In this document: positions 17,464 to 25,609 of the stretch, piece after piece
Numbering within the stretch: the first letter of the stretch is position 1
How the letters are laid out: each line of letters starts with the position of its first letter
NCBI RefSeq assembly: GCF_003966955.1
Contig: NZ_AP019367.1
Location: 1,732,692-1,796,691 of the forward strand
Source: Parolsenella catena
GTDB taxonomy: Bacteria > Actinomycetota > Coriobacteriia > Coriobacteriales > Atopobiaceae
Length of the DNA: 64,000 nt
Reading direction: 5' to 3'
Position numbers and translations under genes: made by a program
Notes under the pieces: model-generated
What the model saw: the letters and a program-made list of their open reading frames with translations, nothing else
What the model was told of the DNA's origin: nothing
Database searches by the model: none

Positions 17464-19194
17464 ATGGCCTGTCAGCTCGAGCTCGCCTGCCCCGCCACGC
17501 CGGAATCGAGGGGCTACGACCAGTCGCTCGTCACGAACGCCACCAGGACCTTCATCGGCTTCGAGCGGCAGGGCTCGCTGCTCGTGCGCTGCGAGCACCC
17601 GGAGGCGTTTCGCGTGTTCGTCAACGGCGTGCGCGTCCCGCTCGACGGCGTCACCGCAGACTCGTGGCTCAGCGTGAGCATCGCCGACGCCACGGTCAAC
17701 GGTGACAACTACCTGCAGGCCTGCTGCCTGGCCGAGGGCTGTGGCACGCTCGAGCTGCGCGTTCCCTACCCCACCCTGCGAGACGACACGGCCGCCTGGG
17801 CAGGCAACCCTTCCCTCGAGCTTCTCGACCAGATCATAGAGGCCGAGGTCGAGGCGGGCTTCCCGTGCGCCCAGCTCGTCGTGGTGAAGGACGGCGCCGT
17901 CATCAAGCGAGGCCACTATGGCGCCGTGAGCTCCTACGAGCAGGACGGCACGCCCATCCCGGCTGCCAGGCGCACGCCCGTCACGGACGAGACGCTCTTT
18001 GACATGGCCAGCAACACCAAGATGTTCGCCTGCAACATGGCACTCCAGAAGCTTGCCAGCGAGGGGAAGGTTGACCTGGGCGCACGAGTCCGCGACTACC
18101 TTCCGCAGTTCCGCGACCTGCCGGGTGCCGAGATTCCCGGCAAGGACGAGCTCACCATCTCCGAGCTGCTCCAGCACCAGGCGGGGTTCCCCGCAGACCC
18201 GAGCTATCACAACGCGGACTACGACCCGGCGCTCCACAGGGTCGTTGCCGGCAGCAACGCCAACGCCGCGCTGTTCACCCAGAGCCGCGACGAGGCTCTC
18301 GAGAAGATCGTCGCCACGCCGCTCGAGTACGCACCGGGCACGGCAACGCGCTACTCGGACGTGGACTACATGCTGCTGGGCTTCATCGTTGAGGCCATCG
18401 TGGGTATGAGGCTCGACGACTACCTCGAGCAGGAGGTCTATGGGCCGCTCGGCCTTGCGCGCACGACGTACCAGCCCCTGCGCCATGGATTCTCCAAGGA
18501 CGACTGCGCGGCCACCGAGCTCAACGGCAACACGCGCGACGGCGCCGTCTCGTTCGCCAACGTGCGCCGCGAGACCGTCCAGGGGCAGTGCCACGACGCC
18601 AAGGCCTTCCACGTGATGGGCGAGGTGTCCGGCCATGCTGGCCTGTTCTCGAGCGCAAGCGACATCGCCGTTCTCGAGCAGGTCGTGCTCAACCGCGGCG
18701 GCTACGGCGACGTTCGCCTGTTTGACGAGGACACGCTCGACCGCTTCATCAAGCCCAAGGACACAGATCCGAGCTACGGCCTCGGCTGGCGCCGCAAGGC
18801 CCATGACGGGTACACGGCCGTCTTCTCGCAGGTTCCGGACACTGCGGCCATCGGACACACGGGTTGGACGGGCACCTTCACGCTCATCGACCCCGCGAAC
18901 CACCTGGGCATCGCACTGCTCACGAGCCGCCGCAACACGCCCGTCCTCGACCCCGCCAAGGACCCGAACGACTTTGTGGGATGCCACTTCCTCATCGGTC
19001 GCTACGCCATAGCCCCCACGCTCGTCTACCAGGCGCTTCACACGTCCGCGGAGGCAGCGGACGCCCTGCTCGTGGACGTCGTGCGCGCCAAGCGGGCAGA
19101 GGTGGCGGCGGGCGGGGACTTTGACACCGCGCCGGACCGTGCGGACCTCGCCGCGCTCGAGTCCGTGGCGAGAAAGCGTGGGGTGCGCCTGTGA
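17464..19194 (+). CDS. Beta-lactamase-fold serine hydrolase (PBP4*-like)
   Basis: The 576-residue protein has an N-terminal domain of about 110 residues with beta-rich pattern, then a class C beta-lactamase-type serine hydrolase: the S-x-x-K is SNTK, the second motif is YSDV, and HTGWTG acts as the third motif. It resembles Bacillus YbbE/PBP4*-type hydrolases, which act on muropeptides or esters. No signal peptide or membrane anchor is visible, so it appears cytosolic. GAGGGAG precedes the ATG. It overlaps the next gene by 4 bases. Confidence 0.82.
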   Translation: MACQLELACPATPESRGYDQSLVTNATRTFIGFERQGSLLVRCEHPEAFRVFVNGVRVPLDGVTADSWLSVSIADATVNGDNYLQACCLAEGCGTLELRVPYPTLRDDTAAWAGNPSLELLDQIIEAEVEAGFPCAQLVVVKDGAVIKRGHYGAVSSYEQDGTPIPAARRTPVTDETLFDMASNTKMFACNMALQKLASEGKVDLGARVRDYLPQFRDLPGAEIPGKDELTISELLQHQAGFPADPSYHNADYDPALHRVVAGSNANAALFTQSRDEALEKIVATPLEYAPGTATRYSDVDYMLLGFIVEAIVGMRLDDYLEQEVYGPLGLARTTYQPLRHGFSKDDCAATELNGNTRDGAVSFANVRRETVQGQCHDAKAFHVMGEVSGHAGLFSSASDIAVLEQVVLNRGGYGDVRLFDEDTLDRFIKPKDTDPSYGLGWRRKAHDGYTAVFSQVPDTAAIGHTGWTGTFTLIDPANHLGIALLTSRRNTPVLDPAKDPNDFVGCHFLIGRYAIAPTLVYQALHTSAEAADALLVDVVRAKRAEVAAGGDFDTAPDRADLAALESVARKRGVRL

Positions 19195-20090
19195 ACGGAT
19201 GGGAGACCGAGTACGGCACGCACGACGCGCGCACGGATGCCAGCCTTCCCTGGCCCGAGGAGCCTCCCGCAGTCGCGCCGCTCATGCACCTGCACGTCCT
19301 CGCGAGCGGTTCCAAGGGCAACGCTGCCGTGGTGGAGGGACCGGAGGGCTCCGTGCTCATTGACGACGGCCTGTCGCGCCGCGAGCTCATGCGCAGGGCC
19401 GACGAGCTGGGTGTGGACATGGACCGCGTTGGGTGCGTTATCGTGACACACGAGCACAGCGACCACACGAGCGGCCTGTCCGTCTTCTGCAACAAGTACG
19501 AGGGACGGCTCGTGGCCACGGCAGGCACGGCAGGCGGCCGCAAGTACCTCGCGGCGCTGCCGTTTGAGCTCGTGGGAGCCTCCGACGAGCTCGAGGCGTG
19601 CGGCATGCGCGTGCGGACGTTTCCCACCTCGCACGACGTGGCCGACCCATTTGGCCTGCGCTTTGACTGCGCGTCCGAGAATGGCGCTGACTCCCTGGGG
19701 TTCTGCACGGACACGGGCGTGCTTGGGCAACGTGCGATGACGCTCCTCCGCGGCGTGAGGATTCTCGCGCTCGAGAGCAACCATGACGCGCGCATGCTCG
19801 CCACGGGCCCGTATCCCGCCGTGCTCAAGGCGCACGTGGCCGGCGAGCACGGCCACCTGTCGAACGACCAGGCGGCCGGCGCGCTCCGCGAGCTCGTGGG
19901 GCCGACGACGGAGACGGTCGTGGCCATGCACCTCTCGCAGGAGAACAACCGCCCGAGCGTCGCCGTGCGCACGCTCGCCGCCGCCGTTGGCGCCCAGGCC
20001 GCGAACGACACGTTCACTGAGGCGCGTACCCCGGACGGAGCGCTCACGATCTGCGCCGCCGGGCAGGACCGCCCCCTGACCATCTGGTAG
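19191..20090 (+). CDS. Metallo-beta-lactamase-fold hydrolase (YycJ/WalJ-like)
   Basis: The 299-residue protein starts on a GTG that overlaps the previous stop (GTGA), indicating coupling. After a 30-residue lead it shows the family's LASGSKGNAAVVE, DDGLSRREL, the zinc-ligand motif THEHSDHTSG, SHDVADPFG, and ESNHD. This matches YycJ/WalJ, implicated in coordinating replication or wall processes; some relatives are 5'-exonucleases. The link with the serine hydrolase upstream is inferred from coupling only. Confidence 0.85.
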   Translation: MNGWETEYGTHDARTDASLPWPEEPPAVAPLMHLHVLASGSKGNAAVVEGPEGSVLIDDGLSRRELMRRADELGVDMDRVGCVIVTHEHSDHTSGLSVFCNKYEGRLVATAGTAGGRKYLAALPFELVGASDELEACGMRVRTFPTSHDVADPFGLRFDCASENGADSLGFCTDTGVLGQRAMTLLRGVRILALESNHDARMLATGPYPAVLKAHVAGEHGHLSNDQAAGALRELVGPTTETVVAMHLSQENNRPSVAVRTLAAAVGAQAANDTFTEARTPDGALTICAAGQDRPLTIW

Positions 20091-20111
20091 ACGCCACGCG
20101 GCAGGCACCAC

Positions 20112-20152
20112 AAAAAAGCGGGCCAGCCGGGGGAATCCCCAGGCTGGCCCGC
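20112..20152 (-). terminator. Terminator of serS (possibly bidirectional)
   Basis: An 11-pair stem (GCGGGCCAGCC and complement) is followed on the minus strand by TTTTTT. It lies between the convergent YycJ-like and serS genes and could also serve the plus strand, where the tail is CGTCGTTT. Confidence 0.9.
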
Positions 20153-20184
20153 CGTCGTTTGCCGCCGTGCGAGAGCGCCGCGTG

Positions 20185-21471
20185 CTAGGCGCGCTCGATC
20201 TTGTCGCAGCCCATGTAGGGACGCAGGACCTCGGGCACCGTGATGGAGCCGTCGGCGTTCTGGTAGTTCTCGAGAATGGCAGCCATCGTGCGGCCGGCGG
20301 GCAGGCCGGAGCCGTTGAGCGTGTGCAGGTAGCGCGTGCCCTTGAAGTTCTCGGGGTCGCGGTACTTGATGTTGGCGCGACGGGCCTGGAAGTCACCGCA
20401 GTTGGAGCAGGAGGAGATCTCCTTGTAGGCGTTGTAGCTCGGCAGCCAGACCTCGATGTCATACGTCTGGCGGGCGGAGAAGCCAAGGTCGCCCGTGCAC
20501 AGGGAGATGACGCGATACGGCAGGCCAAGCTGCTGGAGCAGGTACTCGGCCTCGGCCGTCATGCTCTCGAGCTGGTTGTCGGAGTCCTCCGGCTTGGCGA
20601 ACTTGACCATCTCGACCTTGTCGAACTCGTGCTGGCGGATGATGCCGCGGGTGTCACGGCCAGCGGAGCCGGCCTCCTCACGGAAGCAGGGGGTGAAGGC
20701 GGTGTACCAGCGCGGCAGGGAATCGCCCTCGAGGACCTCGCCGGCGTGGAGGTTCGTGAGCACGACCTCGGCCGTGGGGATGAGGAAGTTGTCGCCGGAG
20801 ACGTGGTAGGCGTCATCCTCGAACTTGGGCAGCTGGCCCGTGCCGAACATGGTCTGGCGCTTCACCACGATGGGCGGCCACCACTCCTTGAAGCCACGGC
20901 TCGTGTGCGTGTCGATGAAGAAGTTGATGAGCGCGCGCTCGAGGCGGGCGCCGGCGCCGCCGAGAACGGTGAAGCGGCTGCCGGAGAGCTTGTTGCCGCG
21001 CTCGAAGTCGAGGATGTCGAGGTCGGTGCCCAGGTCCCAGTGGGCCTTGAACTCGAAGCCCTCGGCCTTGAAGTCACGCGGGGTGCCCCAGCGGCGGCGC
21101 TCGATGTTCTCGGTCTCGTCAACGCCCACGGGCGTGGCCTCGCACGGGATGTTGGGCAGGTGGGACATGAAGTCATAGAGGTCGGCCTCGAGCTTGCTGC
21201 GGCGCTCGGCGAGGCCGTCGATCTTCTCGTTGACCTCGCGGACGGCCTCCTTGGCAGCCTCGGCCTCGTCCTTCTTGCCCTCCTTCATGAGGGCGCCGAT
21301 CTTCTTGGACTCGGCGTTGCGCGTGGCCTGGAGCTCCTCGACCTCGCCGATGACGGAACGGCGCTCGTCGTCGAGCTCGAAGAACTTCTCGCGGTCCCAG
21401 CTAGACTGGCGGTCGGCCATGGCCTTGTCGATGGCGTCAGGGTTTTCGCGGACAAACTTCATGTCGAGCAT
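20185..21471 (-). CDS. serS: Seryl-tRNA synthetase
   Basis: The 428-residue enzyme charges serine tRNA. It begins [12 protein letters not shown], has the long N-terminal antiparallel coiled coil (residues about 28-105) that grips the tRNA, and the class II motifs: motif 2 in [17 protein letters not shown] and motif 3 in [18 protein letters not shown] (in parts). GGGAG precedes the ATG. No T-box leader was recognised in the upstream region, which it shares with a divergent small gene. Confidence 0.97.
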   Translation of the reverse strand: MLDMKFVRENPDAIDKAMADRQSSWDREKFFELDDERRSVIGEVEELQATRNAESKKIGALMKEGKKDEAEAAKEAVREVNEKIDGLAERRSKLEADLYDFMSHLPNIPCEATPVGVDETENIERRRWGTPRDFKAEGFEFKAHWDLGTDLDILDFERGNKLSGSRFTVLGGAGARLERALINFFIDTHTSRGFKEWWPPIVVKRQTMFGTGQLPKFEDDAYHVSGDNFLIPTAEVVLTNLHAGEVLEGDSLPRWYTAFTPCFREEAGSAGRDTRGIIRQHEFDKVEMVKFAKPEDSDNQLESMTAEAEYLLQQLGLPYRVISLCTGDLGFSARQTYDIEVWLPSYNAYKEISSCSNCGDFQARRANIKYRDPENFKGTRYLHTLNGSGLPAGRTMAAILENYQNADGSITVPEVLRPYMGCDKIERA

Positions 21472-21672
21472 GGGTGCTCCCTCTCGTTGCTGTCTCACGG
21501 GGCCGGGTACCCAGCCCGGCTCCCCAAGGCGCACGGCCACGTGCCGCCCGCCCCCAGCGAGCCCGAGGCCCGCAGGATGTACTGAGAGGCAAGTATATAC
21601 TTATGACCGTTATTGACGAACGCGCATGCGGCCGCGCCGTGTGGGCGAACCAGACCGGAAGGGCAGCACCCC

Positions 21673-21867
21673 ATGGACATCGCAGGCATCTTCAGCTGGC
21701 TCTTCAGCTCAAGGGAGGGCGTGCTCGTCCTCCTCGGCGTCATTCTCGTGGGTTTCCTCGTCGCCGCCATCGTTCTCGAGCGCAAGACGCGCAAGGACTT
21801 TGACCAGTACGATGACGAGGACGACGACGAGAGCGGCTGGTCGCTCTTCGACGACGACAACAAGTAG
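21673..21867 (+). CDS. Small single-pass membrane protein with acidic tail
   Basis: The 64-residue product has a hydrophobic helix at about 16-35 (VLVLLGVILVGFLVAAIVL), a basic ERKTRK stop-transfer, then a strongly acidic tail (DEDDDESGWSLFDDDNK). GGAAGGG stands before the ATG, and a perfect palindrome begins 8 bases after the stop. I do not recognise the family and no function is proposed. Confidence 0.7.
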   Translation: MDIAGIFSWLFSSREGVLVLLGVILVGFLVAAIVLERKTRKDFDQYDDEDDDESGWSLFDDDNK

Positions 21868-21875
21868 CGGCGGCG

Positions 21876-21939
21876 CCAAAGGGGACGGGTTCGTTTGGTC
21901 CGCCTGTCGAGAGGCACCAAACGAACCCGTCCCCTTTGG
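21876..21939. repeat. Intergenic palindrome, family B, copy 2
   Basis: Perfect 24-base arms (21876-21899 and 21916-21939) with an inner GCCT/AGGC extension. They are built on GGGGACGGGTTCGTTTGGT, the same core as the copy at 10801-10860. It separates the small membrane protein gene from the convergent tRNA-Leu. Confidence 0.9.
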
Positions 21940-21962
21940 TCCTTCGTGGTCCTTCGGCAAAG

Positions 21963-21991
21963 AAAAAGGCCCCGGGCAAAACCCAGGGCCT
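21963..21991 (-). terminator. Terminator of tRNA-Leu
   Basis: On the minus strand GGCCC-TGGG pairs with CCCG-GGGCC and is followed by TTTTTCTTT, 12 bases past the tRNA 3' end. Confidence 0.85.
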
Positions 21992-22002
21992 CATCTCATT
22001 CA

Positions 22003-22089
22003 TGGTGCGGGCGAAAGGACTTGAACCTTCATGGGGTTGCCCCCATACGGACCTGAACCGTACGCGTCTGCCAATTCCGCCACGCCCGC
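22003..22089 (-). tRNA. tRNA-Leu (CAG)
   Basis: An 87-base gene with encoded CCA: acceptor GCGGGCG/CGCCCGC, a long variable arm typical of leucine tRNA, T-loop GGTTCAAGTCC, and an anticodon loop TTCAGGT giving CAG. Confidence 0.97.
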
Positions 22090-22102
22090 AGATGCAGGAA
22101 TG

Positions 22103-22132
22103 ACTATACCCTAAGCCCCGACCAGTTCGCAA
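22103..22132 (-). promoter_or_regulatory. Promoter of tRNA-Leu
   Basis: On the minus strand TTGCGA and TATAGT are 18 bases apart and end 13 bases before the tRNA. Confidence 0.65.
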
Positions 22133-22187
22133 GAACTTTTTTGACAACCCGAGAATCACCGGGCAGAACGGCTGGCGGCGCGGCTGC

Positions 22188-22193
22188 TAGAAT
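22188..22193 (+). promoter_or_regulatory. Possible extended -10 for the kinase cluster
   Basis: TAGAAT preceded by TGC makes an extended -10 about 50 bases before the GTG start; no good -35 is seen. Confidence 0.4.
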
Positions 22194-22244
22194 GGTCGCA
22201 TTGACGCACCGGCAGCAAACGCAGCTGAAACGAGGACAGAGGCC

Positions 22245-24026
22245 GTGCCAGATCCCACCCCCACGCAACAGGGCTGGGCTACGCCGTCATACCAGGTGCA
22301 GCCCCAACCCGAGCAGGCTCTCCTGCTCGGTCGCTACCGCGTGGTGGAGACCCGTGGCACCGGCGGCTTTGGCTCCGTGCAGGTCTGCTGGGACACGAGG
22401 CTCGAACGCAGGGTGGCCATCAAGTGCATGCCGCTCGCCACCGCGCCGGGCATGTCCGCCTCGACGCTGGCCGAGGCCCTCGACGAGGCCCGCATCACGT
22501 CTCGCCTCACCCATCCCAACATCATCACCGTCCATGACTTTGAGGTCTGCGGCACCATGGCCTACCTCATCATGGAGTACGTGAACGGCCTCACGCTCGC
22601 CGAGCTCCTCGCGCGAGTCGAGAACGGCGTGCTCACGTATGACGAATGCGCGCACCTGCTCTCGAGTTTGGCCGCGGCGCTCGACTTTGCCCACGCCAAC
22701 GACGTGCTGCACCTCGACATCAAGCCGTCAAACGTCTTTATCGACAGCTCGGGCGCCGTGAAGCTCGGCGACTTTGGCATGGCGAGCCTCGCGAGCGTCG
22801 CCGGCTGGGAGGGCGCGCGGGGAGGAACCGTGGGGTACATGCCTCCCGAGCAGCTCACCGGCGAGCTCGTTGACGAGCGCACGGACGTCTTTGCCCTGGG
22901 CGTGGTCTGCTACCAGGCCCTCACGGGCGTCTCCCCGTTCCTGGCAAAGGATGCCGAGGCATCACGCAAGAAGATCGAGCGGGGCGCGAGGCCCCTTGCC
23001 AAGGTGGAACCCGAACTTGCCGGCCCAGTAAGCGACTTGATTGCGCGAGCGCTCTGCGCCGATCCCTCCGAGAGGCCGTCCACCGCGGGCGAGCTCGCCA
23101 AGCTCGCCGTCCCATACCTGGGCGATGAGGACGAGGGCCACGCGTCCGTGGCCGCGCTCGTGGCGCAGGCAACCGGCGAGCCAGACCCTAACGCGCAGGC
23201 ATGGGAGCGGGCGGCCCATGTTGAGGCAGCCGAGCGCTGGCCCTGGCTTCCCGGCGCCATCGAGAGGTCCGTGGCCGCACTGGCAGCGGGCGGCGTGGCT
23301 TGGCGCGTCGTCCCCGGAATCTGCGCGGCGCTTGGCGTCCAGGTCTCTTCGTTGGGGGCGTCGACGGCGGGCGGCGCGGCCCTGGCCCTTCTCGGGGCAC
23401 TCTCCCCCGCAGCGGGCGGGGCCACGGCATGCGTGCTCGCCGTGGCGGGCGTGCTGTCCTGCGGCATGTACTCGCCCGCGTTTCTCGTTGGCGCGCTCAC
23501 GGCGCTCGCCCTTCTCGCATGGCGCGCGGCGACGGCCCGCGGCCAGGGCCTCTCCCATGCAGCGCTTCTGCTCCCTGCCTCGCTGGGCTCGCCGTTTGCG
23601 GGAGCATCCGTGGCAGGGGCCACGCTTGCACCCGCGGCCGCGCTCGCAACCGGCGCGGTGGGGGCGGCCCTTCAGCTTGTCGTCGCACAGGTCCCACAGG
23701 CGGCGTCCGGCGACGCGCTCGCCGCAGCCGTCCTGCAGGCGCTCTCGCACGCCGGCTCGTGGCTCGCGATCGCGGGCTGCGCGCTCGGCGCCTGGCTTGC
23801 GTCGCTTGTGGGAGGCCGACGCGGTGGGGCCAGGGGCGTGGCGGGTCAGGCGGCGTGCGCGACCGTCCTCATCGCCACCCAGGTCCTCGCGGCCAGAGTG
23901 GAGAATGGCGGGTTATGGGCGGCGCCTGACGCGGCGGGTATAGCAGTTGCGGTAGTCTGTGCAGTACTTGTGAGCATTGTCATCTCGACCATCGGCCCCT
24001 CGCCGAGACATACGGAGGATGAGTAG
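22245..24026 (+). CDS. Polytopic membrane serine/threonine kinase (non-RD)
   Basis: The 593-residue protein has a kinase domain at 30-300: G-loop GTGGFGSV, VAIK (Lys60), likely helix-C Glu81, catalytic loop HLDIKPSN (Asp158) and DFG (176-178). The Arg usual before the catalytic Asp is Leu, so activation-loop control is probably different from PknB. Residues about 320-585 are eight or so hydrophobic helices rich in Ala and Gly, not a PASTA or sensor domain. The GTG start follows AGAGG. It heads a tight run with FHA, phosphatase and wall-synthesis genes, at the position where mycobacterial-type clusters hold a soluble-domain kinase. Confidence 0.88.
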   Translation: MPDPTPTQQGWATPSYQVQPQPEQALLLGRYRVVETRGTGGFGSVQVCWDTRLERRVAIKCMPLATAPGMSASTLAEALDEARITSRLTHPNIITVHDFEVCGTMAYLIMEYVNGLTLAELLARVENGVLTYDECAHLLSSLAAALDFAHANDVLHLDIKPSNVFIDSSGAVKLGDFGMASLASVAGWEGARGGTVGYMPPEQLTGELVDERTDVFALGVVCYQALTGVSPFLAKDAEASRKKIERGARPLAKVEPELAGPVSDLIARALCADPSERPSTAGELAKLAVPYLGDEDEGHASVAALVAQATGEPDPNAQAWERAAHVEAAERWPWLPGAIERSVAALAAGGVAWRVVPGICAALGVQVSSLGASTAGGAALALLGALSPAAGGATACVLAVAGVLSCGMYSPAFLVGALTALALLAWRAATARGQGLSHAALLLPASLGSPFAGASVAGATLAPAAALATGAVGAALQLVVAQVPQAASGDALAAAVLQALSHAGSWLAIAGCALGAWLASLVGGRRGGARGVAGQAACATVLIATQVLAARVENGGLWAAPDAAGIAVAVVCAVLVSIVISTIGPSPRHTEDE

Positions 24027-24027
24027 C

Positions 24028-25194
24028 GTGAACTTCCTTAACGTCTTTGAGCAGCGCGTCGGCAGCCTGTTCGGCGCCACGGCCCAGGGTCTCACCGCCC
24101 CGTTCTCCTTCAAGAAGCTTGCCAAGAAGGCCGCCCGCGAGATGGAGGCCGAGACCTACGTCATCAACGGCGTGGACACCGCACCGGCCCTCTACACCAT
24201 CCTCGTCTCCAGCGAGGACGACCTTGCCATGCGCCCGCTCTACGCGCAGATCACGAAGGAGACCGCGCAGTTCATCGAGGGTCAGGCACAGGGCAAGGGC
24301 TACGCCTTCGTGGGCAGGCCTGTCGTTCGATTCATGGCAGACCCGTCGCTCAAGAGCGGCAAGTTCTCCGTCTTTGCCGAGAACGTTGACGCGCAGACCC
24401 TCAATCGACTCCGCGAGGAGGAGGCCCTGTTCCTCGGCGTGGGGAGCTCGCGAGGCGGCCTCGGCGGTGCCGCCGGCCAGCGCGCGCCCCAACCGCAGCC
24501 TCAGCCGGCGGCGCGCGGCCTTCGCCCGATTCCCCAGCCAGCCATGGCAAAGCCGTCCCCGGCAGACAGCATGTCCGCCGGCCTGGACGTCATGCCCCAG
24601 GAGGCCGTGCTCGATGCCGAGCAGGCGCTTCTCGCCCGCGGTGCGGCTCGCCAGATCCAGAACGTCCCGCTCGCCGGCAGCCGCCAGGCGGGCTCGCCGC
24701 AGATGCCTGCCGTCGGCAGCGCCGGACAGGCTCCCATGAGCGCACCCGTCTACCAGCAGCCGGCCGTCGCGCCCGCGGCGCGTCCCGCCGCTCCCGCGCC
24801 CGCCGCCGTGGCCACGCCGCAGCCCCCCGCTCCCTCCGCCGCGCCGCGGCAGGTGCCCCAGACCGTCCGCGCACCGCAGGCCGTCCCCGCCCCGACGCCC
24901 GCCGCGCCCGTCACCTGCCTGCTCATCGACAGACAGTCGGGACGCACCTACACCGCAAGCGCGCCGCGCACCGTCATCGGCCGAGAGCGCACGCCGGGCG
25001 GCGTCGTGCTTCATGACCCCAACGTCTCGCGCAGCCACGCCGAGCTCAGCCATGACGGCCAGGGCTGGCGCATCCGCGACCTCAACTCCACGAACGGCAC
25101 GCTCGTAAACGACGTCGACGTCGACGAGTGCCCGCTTCGTGACGGAGACCTCATCACGCTTGGTCTCACGAACCTCGAGTTCCGGGAGAACTAG
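24028..25194 (+). CDS. fhaA: FhaA-like FHA-domain protein
   Basis: The 388-residue protein has the FhaA layout: an N-terminal DUF3662-type domain (1-130; FEQRVGSLFG, YVINGVDTAPALYTILVS), a long Pro/Ala/Gln-rich linker, and a C-terminal FHA domain with RTVIGRER, NVSRSHAEL and LNSTNGTLVN, which binds phosphothreonine. GTG is preferred as start because GGAGG lies 9 bases ahead; an ATG 9 bases upstream would abut that site. It begins right after the kinase stop. In other actinobacteria FhaA links kinase signals to wall synthesis. Confidence 0.9.
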   Translation: MNFLNVFEQRVGSLFGATAQGLTAPFSFKKLAKKAAREMEAETYVINGVDTAPALYTILVSSEDDLAMRPLYAQITKETAQFIEGQAQGKGYAFVGRPVVRFMADPSLKSGKFSVFAENVDAQTLNRLREEEALFLGVGSSRGGLGGAAGQRAPQPQPQPAARGLRPIPQPAMAKPSPADSMSAGLDVMPQEAVLDAEQALLARGAARQIQNVPLAGSRQAGSPQMPAVGSAGQAPMSAPVYQQPAVAPAARPAAPAPAAVATPQPPAPSAAPRQVPQTVRAPQAVPAPTPAAPVTCLLIDRQSGRTYTASAPRTVIGRERTPGGVVLHDPNVSRSHAELSHDGQGWRIRDLNSTNGTLVNDVDVDECPLRDGDLITLGLTNLEFREN

Positions 25195-25195
25195 C

Positions 25196-25609
25196 ATGAT
25201 CGACCTCGTCTTGTTCGTCGGGCGCATCGCGCTCGTGGCAATCCTGTACCTGTTCCTCTTCGTCGTCATGAAGACGGGAATCGGGCTCGTGAAGGGCCAG
25301 CGCAAGGACCCGGCCATCTGGTGCGTCGACGTTGACAAGGGCCCGCGCCAGCTGCGTGGCCTGCACGTGGACATGCTCGGCCCCGTCGTCGTGGGCCGCT
25401 CGCCGTCGAGCGACATCGTCATCTCCGAGCCGTTCGTCTCGTCCACGCACGCACGCTTCGCGCTCCAGGGCCCGGCGCTGGTGCTCGAGGACCTCAACTC
25501 CACAAACGGCACGCTCGTGAACGGCCGCTCCATTCTTGACCCCGTGACGCTTCGCGATGGCGACGAGGTCCAGGTGGGAGACGTGGTCATGAGGGTGAGT
25601 CGCCGATGA
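25196..25609 (+). CDS. fhaB: FhaB-like membrane-anchored FHA protein
   Basis: The 137-residue protein has one N-terminal membrane helix (residues 4-25) and an FHA domain (70-135) with VVVGRSPSSDIVI, FVSSTHARF and LNSTNGTLVNG, the phosphothreonine-binding signature. It starts one base after fhaA ends and its stop overlaps the phosphatase start (ATGA). This matches FhaB/FipA, a partner of FtsZ-FtsQ or wall enzymes in mycobacteria; the role here is inferred by synteny. Confidence 0.92.
   Translation: MIDLVLFVGRIALVAILYLFLFVVMKTGIGLVKGQRKDPAIWCVDVDKGPRQLRGLHVDMLGPVVVGRSPSSDIVISEPFVSSTHARFALQGPALVLEDLNSTNGTLVNGRSILDPVTLRDGDEVQVGDVVMRVSRR

Noticed and set aside
21472..21600. T-box leader upstream of serS
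   Set aside because: No T-box or specifier-loop consensus is seen in the 130 bases before the start.
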